Assembly (NCBI RefSeq): GCF_022965805.1
Contig: NC_133109.1
Span: 7,231,869-7,295,868 of the forward strand
Direction of reading: 5' to 3'
Length of the DNA stretch: 64,000 bases
Origin: Primulina eburnea
Taxonomy: Eukaryota; Streptophyta; Magnoliopsida; Lamiales; Gesneriaceae
The notes under the pieces are model-generated. The model was not told the DNA's origin. It made no database searches and saw only the letters and a list, made by a program, of their open reading frames with translations. Below are positions 12,101 to 23,800 of the stretch, piece after piece. The translations under genes and the position numbers were made by a program. Numbering within the stretch: the first letter of the stretch is position 1; every line of letters begins with the position of its first letter.

Positions 12101-12439
12101 GATTTGTTGGCCTTTGAAGTTATAGAACGAATAGGCACTGTGGCTTATCGTCTATCTCTACCAAAAAATATCTCTGGTATACATAACGTATTCCACGTAT
12201 CACAATTAAGGAAATGCAAAGTAGACTCATCCCAATTAGTTGACCACCAACAGATAGATCTGGAAGAAAATCTAACATAAGAAGAACAACCTGTGAAGAT
12301 TTTGGACCAAAGAATAAAGGAACTTCATGGTCGACCAATTCAGTTGATAAAAGTCTTATGGAAAAACCACAACATTGAAGAAACAACGTGGGAAACATAG
12401 AAAGATATGAGATGTCAATATCCTCATTTATTCCAATAA
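9120..12439 (+). pseudogene. Element A pol: PR-RT-RNase H-integrase-chromodomain, broken
   Basis: The protease active site at about 9158 reads Asp-Gln-Gly-Ala-Thr-His instead of Asp-Ser-Gly, and a frameshift near 9290-9330 separates it from RT. From 9298 to 10662 RT is open, with FIDDIL intact at about 10150-10167. The RNase H TDAS motif is at about 10592. A TGA at about 10660 replaces an expected Arg codon, in frame with the rest (10663-12117). Integrase shows the HPGG...CLSC zinc motif, MDF, VSDRE and HPQTDGQSE (about 11195-11690). After a frameshift at about 12110, the tail has the FHVSQLRK linker and a chromodomain-like segment (VKILDQRI...LIKVLW...EETTWE) with further stops. The chromodomain places A among chromoviruses, whose integrase is thought to read heterochromatin marks. 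Confidence 0.9.
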
Positions 12440-12464
12440 CTCTTAAATCTGGGGACTAGATTTT

Positions 12465-12475
12465 AAAAGGAGGGG
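12465..12475 (+). other. Polypurine tract (element A)
   Basis: AAAAGGAGGGG directly upstream of the 3' LTR, with ATAT between; primes plus-strand DNA synthesis. Confidence 0.85.
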
Positions 12476-12479
12476 ATAT

Positions 12480-14671
12480 TGTGACACCCTAAAAACAAAG
12501 GTGCATAAATGCATTTTTATAAGTATAAATTTTATTATTTTCACTTTTAAAATTTTATCACATTATTTTTCGGTACAAATTTTATTTGTCCAAAGTATCT
12601 AGAAATACATTAAAATATATCACAATACACTTAAAAATTAATCAAGCACTATGAGGTTCCCATTCCAAAATCAAATACCCAAAATATAATAAAATATTAT
12701 AAATAAACTCAACATATATGTTAAGTAATTAATTACAATAATTATTAAGTTCAATATAAGATAATTAGGTTCAATAATTAGATACCCGAATATAATAATA
12801 TTAAGTTTGGATAAACATGAGATTTTTTTCTATTTAATAAATAAATAAAAATAATTAAAAAATAATAATACATAAATACTTAATAATAATAATAATAAAA
12901 GGATAAGCATGAAACGGCTATATATATACCTGAACATTTCCTTTCAATGCCATAACCGTCCGAGAAAAGAGAAACGAAAGAAAAGAGGAGAAGGAAAGGG
13001 AGAAAAGGAAGAAAAAATAGAAGGAAAAGATATACTCTTTCCGAAAAATCCCAATAAATCACCAACTATTCACCTCATATCATAAAACAATATAGTGCTG
13101 GAGGTGACGTAAGAGGATCGACCGAAAACAAGGAAATCCATCAAAGATATTCCGCAAATCGGCAACGGTATCCCGTATTCAAGCTAGGTACTTTTCGCTC
13201 ATTTCTCTTATAGCTACACACCAAACTAGTGGTCTGCTTGGATAACAAAGTTGTACCTCTTGTTGCATAGATGAGGTACATACCTCCCGTCATCCCAAAA
13301 TATTGCCGGAACTAAGATTTCCGGAATGCCGAAGTACCTCCGTTAGCCATACGACGATATTTAATTCTGGTATCGTTCGGTTAGGAATTTGACAAAACTT
13401 TCAATAAGATAATTTAAGATCATAAAAAGTTACACATGCTGGAAAACAACGGGCCGTGCGTGGCCATCGGACGGCCAGCCACGCGCCGGCACCATCGTAC
13501 ACGCGCCGCCGGAACGGCGATCTTCCGGCGGCCGAACGTTCCTGAGGTTATTTCCGACTTTTTGGCCAACGTTCGTAATGTTTGGATATACCTTCTAATT
13601 AATATGATTTTTTGAAATTTAATTAAAATCAACCGGATTAAATTTTGAACAAAAAATAATCTGGAAATGATCAGCTAGTTACTTAAAAACTCTAACACAT
13701 AAATATCATTCATAATATATTTTTAGGACTTGCTCCAGGAACTCGGAGTGTTAATCAAGCCTAAACTGTAAGTTATCAGGTGAGGAAATTACTATTCATT
13801 CTTCTATTAAAGCCTTTGGCATTTAGCCTGGAAATTTCAATAGCATTTATTTAATGTTCAAATATCATCCACTGTTCATTTCAATTACTGATATATTTTC
13901 TCGCATATTTATGAATGGATTGATATATCATGAATGAATGGAGTCATGGACAACGGATTTCGGTCTGGAAATTGAGTCCACTGGACAACGTGGCTTCGGC
14001 CCGGAAAATGAGTCCAATGAACAACGGGTCAACAGTCCCGGGTATATGGTTCATCTGAACAACGCGCACCGAATATTTCGGTCCGGGGAATGGTTCACTC
14101 GGCTCATAAAAAGTGCTCAATTAGAGCCACCAATGTTAATTTATGGACTTTTCATTTATCTATTATTTCATTGCATATCATTCATAATATCTAAGTTGTT
14201 AGGCCTATTATTTCATTCATAATTATGATGAAGTGTTATTTAAAAGCCATATACTAATCTAAACTCACTAAGTCCTCAACGACTTAACCCTCTGTTTCTT
14301 TTCGTCTATTGTAATTTCCAGACACAGGAACCCCCGAATTGAACAAGAGAAAAATAACTGAAGCTGAAATAAGAGCAATTGAAAGTTGGGATGATCTGTT
14401 TATAAATGAATGTTAAACTTCCGCTGTAACATAATTGTACATATGAATGTTAGACTTCCGCTGTAAAATAATTGTACATATTTGAAATAAGAATGTAAAT
14501 ATTTGTAGATAATATTTAAATTATTGTCGAACGTAATTAAATTTTTATCTACAATATCTTTCTAACAATAATAATGCTAAAAATAAAAATAGAAGTTCAA
14601 TAAAGAAATATTGAAGGTAAATGTGGCACCTAGTAAGGGAATAATTATGAATTCCTAAACCGGGCGCCACA
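12480..14671 (+). repeat. Element A 3' LTR
   Basis: Second copy of LTR A, 2192 bp, starting TGTGACACCC and ending GGGCGCCACA. Compared by eye it lacks about 10 bp of an AT repeat and about 11 bp of the first GC hairpin (CGCGTGT arm), but keeps the 10-bp-stem hairpin and the four-unit array (13947-14097). Confidence 0.92.
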
Positions 14672-14676
14672 ATTTC

Positions 14677-15387
14677 AATTATTGTTTACATTGATTATAT
14701 CAATTCATTTAATTCAAATTTGAATTTAATTAAATTTATATTAATTCAAATTTAATTTATGTATTATATGTTTTTTTATTTTTTTAATCAAATTAAAACT
14801 AAACTCTATTGAAAACGTAAACTATATTAAAATTTTTGTATTGATTATATCAATCAGTTTAATTAAAAACTGTATAAATAAATTTAATTTACAAATGATT
14901 GCAATGATCAGTATCACTCATGAGGTAAATCATTCAAAAATAAATTTTGCTATTTTAAGTAATTTTCTGTCCAAATTAATTTCTAAAAAAGAAATACGAT
15001 ATTTAATTAGTTTATTAATTTTTTTTAAAAAAAATTTGGTTAAGTGTTAAGAGTTATCACTACATCAAGGTTTTTCAATGGACATTAATTTACCATTTAA
15101 TAATCATAAATTTTTTTATCTCAGATACATATTATTTTGAAATTACCTTAATTTGAAATAATTAATACATTGAATTTTTCTTCCAAAACATACGTATTTT
15201 GTATATCTTTAATTATCTTCTTAAAAATTCAAATAAAAGACCATACGAAAATTAAAAGAGATATATTCAAAAGATTTTCAATTGAACATTAAACTACTCT
15301 CAATAAACATGTACATTACCCTCAATAATTAGAAATGTTTGACACCCAATGCATGCCATTTGAGATTTCATAATTTGAAAGAGTTAA
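14677..15387. other. AT-rich host flank between elements A and B
   Basis: About 700 bp of AT-rich DNA with no supported gene. It lies between the target duplication of A and the left target duplication (GTTAA, 15383-15387) of the B/E chain. A 69-codon open stretch at 14841-15050 looks like chance. Confidence 0.6.
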
Positions 15388-15403
15388 TATAATGCCCGAG
15401 ATT
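15388..15403 (+). repeat. Stub of the left LTR of the B/E chain
   Basis: Only the first ~13 bases of the LTR (TATAATGCCCGAG, compare TGTAATGCCCGAG at 18814 and 25391) remain before the sequence jumps into the protease region. Judged against copy B2, about 3.3 kb (LTR body, primer site, gag, start of protease) is missing. Confidence 0.8.
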
Positions 15404-18400
15404 TAATCTCAGAACGATTTGCGTTATTGCATTCCTTGCCTGTTGAATCAATGTCGGATGTAGTGTCTATTACTTCTCCGTTGGGAAGTGGTTTGATAGC
15501 GGTGACTACGGTTAGACATTGCATCTTACAATTTGAGGGTCATGAAATTGATCTAGATTGTATAGTACTTGGGTTAGATGATTTTGATTGCATTGTTGGG
15601 ATTGACATGTTAACCAAGTACAGAGCCACCGTGGATTGTTTCCACAAGATTGTCAGATTCAGACCAGAAATGACAGAAGAGTGGAAATTCTACGGAAAGG
15701 GTTCCAGATCTCGGATTCCCTTGATTTCGGCTTTGACTATGAATAGATTGTTGCAGAGAGGAGCAGATGGGTTCCTTGTTTATGCTGTAGACGTACAGAA
15801 ATCGAGCCCGGCATTGACAGAATTACCAATAGTACAGGAGTTTGCAGATGTATTCCCAGACGAAATTCCAGGGTTACCTCCAGCTCGAGAGGTAAATTTT
15901 AGCATAGATCTTATGCCAGGTACTGTTCCTATATCCCGAGCTCCGTATAGGATGGCGCCTGTTGAATTGAAAGAACTGAAAGCACAGTTAGAAGATCTGC
16001 TAGCCAAGGGATATATCCGACCTAGTGTATCTCCTTGGGGCGCACCAGTGCTCTTTGTGCGGAAGAAAGATGGATCGATGCGATTGTGTATAGATTATCG
16101 GCAATTGAACAAGGCGACAGTGAAGAATAAATATCCATTGCCGCGCATCGATGATTTATTTGATCAATTACAGGGATCCTCTGTTTATTCCAAGATCGAC
16201 TTGCGATCTGGATATCATCAGCTCCGAGTACGAGATGTAGACATACCGAAGACAGCATTTCAAACCAGGTATGGACATTACGAATTTATGGTCATGCCTT
16301 TTGGTTTAACAAATGCTCCAGCGGTATTTATGAGCTTCATGAATCGAATCTTTCAGAGGTATTTAGATGATTTTGTGATTGTCTTCATTGATGACATTTC
16401 GGTGTATTCAAAGAATAGAAATGAGCATGCAGAGCATCTCAGAATAGTGTTGCAGACCTTGAGGAATGAGAGATTGTATGCTAAATTGTCAAAGTGTGAA
16501 TTTTGGTTGAATCGAGTTATCTTTTTGGGGCATATCATATCTGGAGATGGTATTGTTGTAGATCCAAGTAAAGTGGAAGCTGTGATCAGCTGGCCAAGAC
16601 CGACTTCTATGCCAGAAATACGCAGTTTCATGGGTCTGGCGGGATACTATAGACGATTTATTAAAGATTTCTCCAGTATTGCAAAACCAATCACTCAATT
16701 GACACAAAAGAATGCGCCATTTATATGGTCTGAGGATTGTGAGTCTAGCTTCGTGGAATTGAAGAAGAAGCTGACTAGTGCTCCTGTACTGACGATACCT
16801 TCAGGTACGGGTGATTTCGTCGTATATTGTGATGCCTCTCACAGAGGTTTGGGATGTGTTCTTATGCAACGAGATCATGTGGTCGCATACGCCTCCAGAC
16901 AACTGAAGCCGCATGAGACTCGATACCCCATTCATGATCTCGAATTGGCGGCTATCGTATTTGCCTTAAAGATCTGGCGTCACTATCTCTATGGCGAGAA
17001 ATTTGAGATTTATTCCGATCACAAAAGCCTGAAGTATCTATTTTCTCCATCAGAACTGAACATGAGGCAGCGTAGATGGCTTGATCTGCTGAAAGACTTT
17101 GATTGCGAGATCAAATATTATCCAGGGAAATCTAATGCAGCAGCTGACGCTTTGAGTCGAAAGGTTTGTTCCCTATCTTTATCGACGATAGGTGTTACAA
17201 AGCTAGTTGAAAATTGTTGTTTCTCTGGATTAGAATTTGATACAGATAGGAGGCCACTACGACTTGCAGCTATTCAAGTTGAGCCAAACTTGATCATGAG
17301 GATTAAAAAAGCACAAAGAACAGATCAGAATGTGCAGAGATCAATTCAGATGGTCAGATCAGGGCATTTGTCAGAATATCAGGTGCGTGAGCATGTTTTG
17401 TACGTCAATAACCGTCTCGTAGTGCCAGATTTTCAGACTTGAGACATCAAATTATGTCCGAAGCACACTGTAGTCGGTTCAGCATTCATCCTGGTGGCAG
17501 GAAGATGTACAATGATCTGAAGACACAGTTCTGGTGGAAGTAGATGAAGTCAGACATCGCAGAGTATGTGTCTAAATGCTTAAATTGCCAACAGGTGAAG
17601 GCCGAGAGGAAGAAGCCCGGAGGTTTACTTCAAAGTTTAGCTATTCCAGAATGGATATGGGATCACATTTCCATGGATTTCGTGACGAAGTTACCTCGAT
17701 CATCTAGAGGCTGTGATGCGATTTGGGTCATTATTGATCGACTGACCAAATCAGCTTGTTTTATTCCGTACAGAATGACGTATCGACATGATCAGATGGC
17801 GGAGATATATGTCCGAGAGGTAGTCAGATTACATGGTGTGCCGAAGTCTATCGTATCAGATCGTGATCCAAGATTTACTTCACACTTCTGGCACAGTCTA
17901 CAGCAGGCCTTAGGTACGACATTACACCTGAGTACTGCTTATCATCCTCAGACAGATGGACAGTCAGAGCGGAATATCCAGACTTTAGAGGATATGTTGA
18001 GAGCCGTAGTGCTAGATTTTGGCACTATTTGGCAAGATTCTCTACCTCTTTGTGAATTATATTATAATAATAGCTATCAGACGAGCATTGAGATGGCACC
18101 GTTTGAAGCTTTATATGGTAAGAAGTGCAGATCTCCGCTATACTGGGATGACATTTCAGAGGTACCAGAACTTGGGCCGGATATGATTCGCGACATGACT
18201 GAGAAGGTGAATGTCATTCAGAAGAGAATGAAGACGGCACAAGATAGGCAAGCCAAGTACGCCAATATCAGACGTAGACCGTTGGTATTCGAGCAAGGAG
18301 ACAGAGTATTTCTAAAGATTTCTCCATTCAGAGGCATTGTCAGGTTTGGTAAGCGTGGGAAGCTGTCTCCTAGATACGTCGGTCCTTACGAGATCTTAGA

Positions 18401-18713
18401 GAAGATTGGCGACCGAGCCTATCGACTTGCTCTTCCTCCTTCGTTATCCGGGATACATGATGTTTTTCATGTGTCAATGTTGCGTAAGTACATGCCAGAT
18501 ATTTCTCATGTCATTCAGCCTGACGAAGCTGAGCTTGATCAGACTTTGAGCTATGTTGAACAACCGATACAAATTCTTGATCGGAAGGAAAAGAAGCTCA
18601 GGACAAAGACTATTCCACTTGTGAAAGTTCAGTGGAGTCGTCATGGCATTGAAGAAGCGACTTGGGAGATAGAAGCAGATATGAGACAGAGATATCCCGA
18701 GTTATTCCTATGA
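15404..18713 (+). pseudogene. Copy B1 pol: RT-RNase H-integrase-chromodomain, truncated
   Basis: Starts inside the protease just after the active site, so gag and the catalytic aspartate are gone. From about 15427 to 17442 the frame is open through RT and RNase H. The RT motif reads Phe-Ile-Asp-Asp-Ile-Ser, where copies B2 and D have Leu after the Asp pair's Ile. Against copy B2, one base is lost near 17431 (shift), and a CAG has become TAG at 17541-17543. The remaining integrase (17544-18713) has [21 protein letters not shown], and a chromodomain-like end (QILDRKEKKL...LVKVQW...EEATWE). The stop at 18711-18713 is the normal pol end. Confidence 0.9.
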
Positions 18714-18799
18714 TGTGAGTATTCATTTAATATTTGATTACATTACCCTTTCACTTGAATTAATTGATTTCTCGTGAGTTCGAGGACGAACTCTTATCT

Positions 18800-18813
18800 A
18801 AGAGGGGGAGAAA
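18800..18813 (+). other. Polypurine tract (copy B1)
   Basis: AAGAGGGGGAGAAA immediately before the LTR start at 18814; the same tract precedes the next LTR at 25377-25390. Confidence 0.85.
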
Positions 18814-20598
18814 TGTAATGCCCGAGAATTTGATTATCGTAATTTGCTATGAGATTAGTGAATATGAATAGATATAATTATAAACGGGCTATTACGAGAC
18901 CAGATTGGGCAAAGCATATAAATTACACAAGTTTTGGGCAGAACCATTGGCGCCCGAGCGGTATAAAATGACCGCCCGAGCGCCAATGTAGCATGTTCGG
19001 GCAGAAGATATGGCGCCCGGGCGGTAGATTGTGACCGCCCGAGCGCCAAGGTGCATTACGGAAATGCTGGGACAGAAAGTGCCGCTCTCGAGCGGTACTT
19101 TCTTACCGCCCGAGCGCCAATCAGGAGTCAAGAAAGGTGTGACACGTAGGTTATGCATGCAAAGAGACATATTTAAACGAATTCCTTCTTTCAGAATTGA
19201 TAAAGAATCGAGAGAAAAGTTACGAAGAAAGATTTTGAAATCCTTACGCCTTTATATTGCAATCCGTCCGTCAGATTTTGAATCCGACTTCAGTACTGTG
19301 TTCCTAGCGTTACACGCTACGAGTGGACGTAAGTTTTACTATGTTTTGATATGTCTTGAAATTATGATGTTAAAAGAATCAGATATGATTCATATATGGT
19401 GTTTCTGACATATTAGACATCGTATAATTGAAATCGGATTGAAGAACGGAAACCGTATAGAATTGTTATGAATTTCAGAGTAGAATGAACTGGAACGTGG
19501 TATCAGATTTGTACCGTTGTTGATTAGGAATTGAGAGAATTGATATTTGTTGTTTAGTGTTGCTAGATATACTGAAATTACGCTGTTAGGTCGTCAAATA
19601 ATATCAAGATTGATTATAGAATTAGATATATGTTGATTGAGATGAGAGATTGATAGAATATGTATCAATATTTTCATTCCAGATTTGATATTGATAGATT
19701 CGTCTTAGAGACTTCGACTACGACACAGATTGTGCGACAGGAAAGGTATAATACATGTTTTTGTTTGGGGAGATACAACTCAAATGAGATCACCTTTGAG
19801 TTTCCCAACCAAAATCACATACTAGATTTATTGTTTATTTTGAATTATGATTGTGATTTGTTTATAGAATTGTATTCAAATCTTTTGAGATGTGTATGCA
19901 TTGTTTACAGATTGTTATGCATTGCATTTAAGATAGGGAGTCTTGACAGAAACAGTCAAACTTCTAGATGTTCGGTGATATCACAGCTTAGGAGAAGATT
20001 CGTCTCCTATTGTAGATGTGGATACAGATTAGGCCGAAGTCTAGGAATAAGACGTACCGTCACCCCGATTGGGAGGGTAGGTGATAGATCGTCTTATTCA
20101 CACCGGGATCCCTAGAGTTCTAGTCGAGTCGAGTCCAGACCTGGTTTGATTCGCATTGCATTGCATGTTTATATGGATGACATTCATTATAGCATGTTTC
20201 ATGTTTAGCTTGATATATGCATGTCTACATGTTTATACTGGGATTTGTTCTCACCGGAGTTTCCGGCTGTTGTTATGTCTGTATGTGTGCATAACAACAG
20301 GTGGGGCAGGATCTGGGTCGAGACAGAGACGAGATTGATATAGCGTGGAGACTACGGGCGCAGCAGAGGACTAGTGGTTTTTAGTAGACTTGGACTATTT
20401 GTATTTGCTTTATTGTATTAAACAGTAGTTGAATGAATGTACTAGAACAAGGTATGTTTGTATGTTGTAATATAAATAAAGAACTTTTGCTTGTGTACAT
20501 ACATTAGAATTGATGTTGTAAAGCAAAAATTTGACCCACTTTTCATATTAATGATCCATTTAATCCCAAAAAACAGAGTTAGAGCCCGGGTCCCCACA
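18814..20598 (+). repeat. Complete LTR shared by copies B1 and B2
   Basis: 1785 bp, TGTAATGCCC...GGTCCCCACA. It is preceded by the B1 polypurine tract and followed by the B2 primer site, so one LTR serves as 3' LTR of B1 and 5' LTR of B2. About 27 differences by eye from the next B LTR (about 1.5%). Three GC-rich hairpin units lie at 18948-19120. Open stretches at 19031-19408 and 19660-20115 recur in the other LTR and are not genes. Confidence 0.92.
18948..19120 (+). repeat. Three GC-rich hairpin units in LTR B
   Basis: Units start at 18948, 19011 and 19080 with left arm TGGCGCCCGAGCGG (variants) and right arm CCGCCCGAGCGCCA, 8-10 bases apart. Each unit is preceded 5-8 bases upstream by CAGAA. 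In unit three, a 30-base palindrome (19074-19103; arms AGAAAGTGCCGCTC and GAGCGGTACTTTCT) overlaps the standard hairpin, so the two folds exclude each other. The copy in the second LTR is at 25525-25697. Confidence 0.8.
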
Positions 20599-20603
20599 AC
20601 AGG

Positions 20604-20616
20604 TGGTATCAGAGCC
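20604..20616 (+). other. Primer binding site, initiator Met tRNA (copy B2)
   Basis: TGGTATCAGAGCC five bases after the LTR end. The 243 bases to the gag ATG form an untranslated leader with no other feature seen. Confidence 0.92.
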
Positions 20617-20859
20617 ATAGATCCTTTAGATTGAGATAAGATAGAATGAGCGGGGTAGATCGAGTCTTCTTCCTTGCTTTATGATGTGCTAGCATGATTT
20701 ATTGCTTTCATTATTGCATGTTGTATTGTTATCTGACCTGTATTACAGCATGTATTAGTAAAGACTGAATCAGAACCGATTCTGGATCAGAGGTAAATGA
20801 TCAGAGGAGGGCTGAGACAGTTTGTATAATTGTATACTAATTTGTTGAATAGCAGATAC

Positions 20860-23800
20860 ATGCCTCCTAGAAGAGCAGCAGTGCCTCTACGACCCACAGC
20901 ACCAGAACAGGGTAGCACATCCGGGGATCCAATGGACGTTACTGCTACACCCATGGAGACTCTGTTAAAACGATTCCAGTCCTTCAGACCACCTACCTTA
21001 AGGGGTACAGAAAACGCCATCGAATGTGAAAGCTGGTTGGAGGATATCGAGATGTTGTTCGAGTCTTTAGAATACAGTGATGAGAAACGAGTGAAACTCA
21101 TTGGCCATCAATTGCAAGACGTGGCTAAGAATTGGTGGTTGAACATCAAAAGAGCATTGGAACAGCGTGACACCGAGATTACATGGAAAGTGTTCAAGAC
21201 AGAGTTTTATCAGCGATTCTTTCCTATATCCTACCGTAAAGATAAAGGCGCTGAGTTTGCAAATTTAAGGCAAGGGAAACTGAACATCGAAGAGTACGTC
21301 GCTAAATTTTCTTCCTTGCTTCGCTTTGCACCTCATGTTTCAGGTAGTGATGAGGCCGTGGCAGATCAGTTCATAAACGGCTTAAATCCTGATATCTTTA
21401 CATTGGTAAATACTGGAAGACCCAACAATTTCGCTGAGGCCTTGAACCGTGCCAAAGGAGCAGAAGCAGGATTGATTAGGCAGCGGAGTGTTCCGTATGT
21501 GGCCCCGAGTCCGAGACCACCACTACCTCCAGCACAACCTCCTTCTAGATTCGATACCGGTGGTAGTAGCAGCGGGCGGAAGGATCAGCTGAAAGCGAAA
21601 GGGAAGCAGCTCAAAAGACCTGGGAGCAGTTCGTCGAGCTCCAGTGGATCCAGACAGAGTGGTTTTGATCAGAGTACCAGGTACACGGGTGTATATTGCA
21701 GTTCTTGTGGTGGCAGACATGCCACAGAGCAGTGTCAAGGTGTAGGAGGAAGATGTAACATATGTAGGCAACAGGGGCATTTCGCCAAAGTGTGTCCCCA
21801 AAGAAGCTCACAAAGATTTCAAGGTGCAGGATCATCTGCATCCGTAGCTCAGCCTGAGAGGCAAGCTTCATCTGTACACTCCTTTCAGCCACCACAGACA
21901 CAGACGCAGCCCAGAGCCAGAGGTAGCCAGACCGTGAGCCAACCTCCTCGACAACAGGCTCAAGTATTTGCATTGACAGAGGAGCAAGCACAGGATGCCC
22001 CAGATGATGTTATAGCAGGTAATTGTTCTCTTTGCGGTTATCCTGTCTATATATTGATAGATACGGGTGCATCGCATACATTCATCTCAGAACGATTTGC
22101 ATTATTGCATTCCTTGCCTGTTGAATCAATGTCGGATGTAGTGTCTATTACTTCTCCGTTGGGAAGTGGTTTGATAGCGGTGACTACGGTTAGACATTGC
22201 ATCTTACAATTTGAGTGTCATGAAATTGATCTAGATTTTATAGTACTAGGGTTAGATGATTTTGATTGCATTGTTGGGATTGACATGTTAACCAAGTACA
22301 GAGCCACCGTAGATTGTTTCCACAAGATTGTCAGATTCAGACCAGAAATGACAGAAGAGTGGAAATTCTACGGAAAGGGTTCCAGATCTCGGATTCCCTT
22401 GATTTCGGCTTTGACTATGAATAGATTGTTGCAGAGAGGAGCAGATGGGTTCCTTGTTTATGCTGTAGACGTACAGAAATCGAGCCCGGCATTGGCAGAA
22501 TAGCCAATAGTACGGGAGTTTGCAGATGTATTCCCAGACGAAATTCCAGGGTTACCTACAGCTCGAGAGGTAAATTTTAGCATAGATCTTATGCCAGGTA
22601 CTGTTCCTATATCCCGAGCTCCGTATAGGATGGCGCCTGTTGAATTGAAAGAACTGAAAGCACAGTTAGAAGATCTGCTATCCAAGGGATATATCCGACC
22701 TAGTGTATCTCCTTGGGGCGCACCAGTGCTCTTTGTGCGGAAGAAAGATGGATCGATGCGATTGTGTATAGATTATCGGCAATTGAACAAGGCGATAGTG
22801 AAGTATAAATATCCATTGTCGCGCATCGATGATTTATTTGATCAATTACAGGGATCCTCTGTTTATTCCAAGATCGACTTGCGATCTGGATATCATCAGC
22901 TCAGAGTACGAGATGTAGACATACCGAAGACAGCATTTCAAACCAGGTATGGACATTATGAATTTTTGGTCATGCCTTTTGGTTTAACAAATGCTCCAGC
23001 GGTATTTATGAGCTTGATGAATCGAATCTTTCAGAGGTATTTAGATGATTTTGTGATTGTCTTCATTGATGACATTTTGGTGTATTCAAAGAACAGAAAT
23101 GAGCATGCAGACCTTGAGGAATGAGAGATTGTATGCTAAATTGTCAAAGTGTGAGTTTTGGTTGAATCGAGTTATCTTTTTGGGGCATATCATATCTGGA
23201 GATGGTATTGCTGTAGATCCAAGTAAAGTGGAAGCTGTGATCAGCTGGCCAAGACCGACTTCTGTGCCAGAAATACGCAGTTTCATGGGTCTGGCGGGAT
23301 ACTATAGACGATTTATTAAAGATTTCTCCAGTATTGCAAAACCAATCACTCAATTGACACAAAAGAATGCGCCATTTATATGGTCTGAGGATTGTGAGTC
23401 TAGCTTCGTGGAATTGAAGAAGAAGCTGACTAGTGCTCCAGTACTGACGATACCTTCAGGTACGGGTGATTTCGTCGTATATTGTGATGCCTCTCACAGA
23501 GGTTTGAGATGTGTTCTTATGCAACGAGGTCATGTGGTCGCATACGCATCTGGCATCACTATCTCTATGGCGAGAAATTTGAGATTTATTCCGATCACAA
23601 AAGCCTGAAGTATCTATTTTCTCCATCAGAACTGAACATGAGGCAGCGTAGATGGCTTGATCTGCTGAAATACTTTGATTGCGAGATCAAATATTATCCA
23701 GGGAAATCTAATGCAGCAGCTGACGCTTTGAGTCGAAAGGTTTGTTCCCTATCTTTATCGACGATAGGTGTTACAAAGCTAGTTGAAAATTGTTGTTTCT

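Larger units (their letters stand above)
5241..14671 (+). mobile_element. Element A: full-length Ty3/gypsy chromovirus (Tekay/Del type), inactive
   Basis: A complete LTR retrotransposon of about 9.43 kb: LTR (TGTGACACC...GCCACA), initiator-Met primer site, gag, protease-RT-RNase H-integrase with a chromodomain-like tail, polypurine tract, LTR. The flanking 5-mers are ACTTC (5236-5240) and ATTTC (14672-14676), a target duplication with one mismatch. LTR lengths differ (2216 and 2192 bp) through small indels. Gag and pol each carry several stops and frameshifts, so any mobility would have needed proteins from another copy. Confidence 0.93.

Noticed and set aside
19660..20115. 151-codon frame in LTR B
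   Set aside because: It is LTR sequence; the other LTR has only a shortened, shifted version.
20604..20616. A tRNA-related gene at the TGGTATCAGAGCC sites
   Set aside because: Only 13 bases match the complement of a tRNA 3' end; these are primer binding sites.
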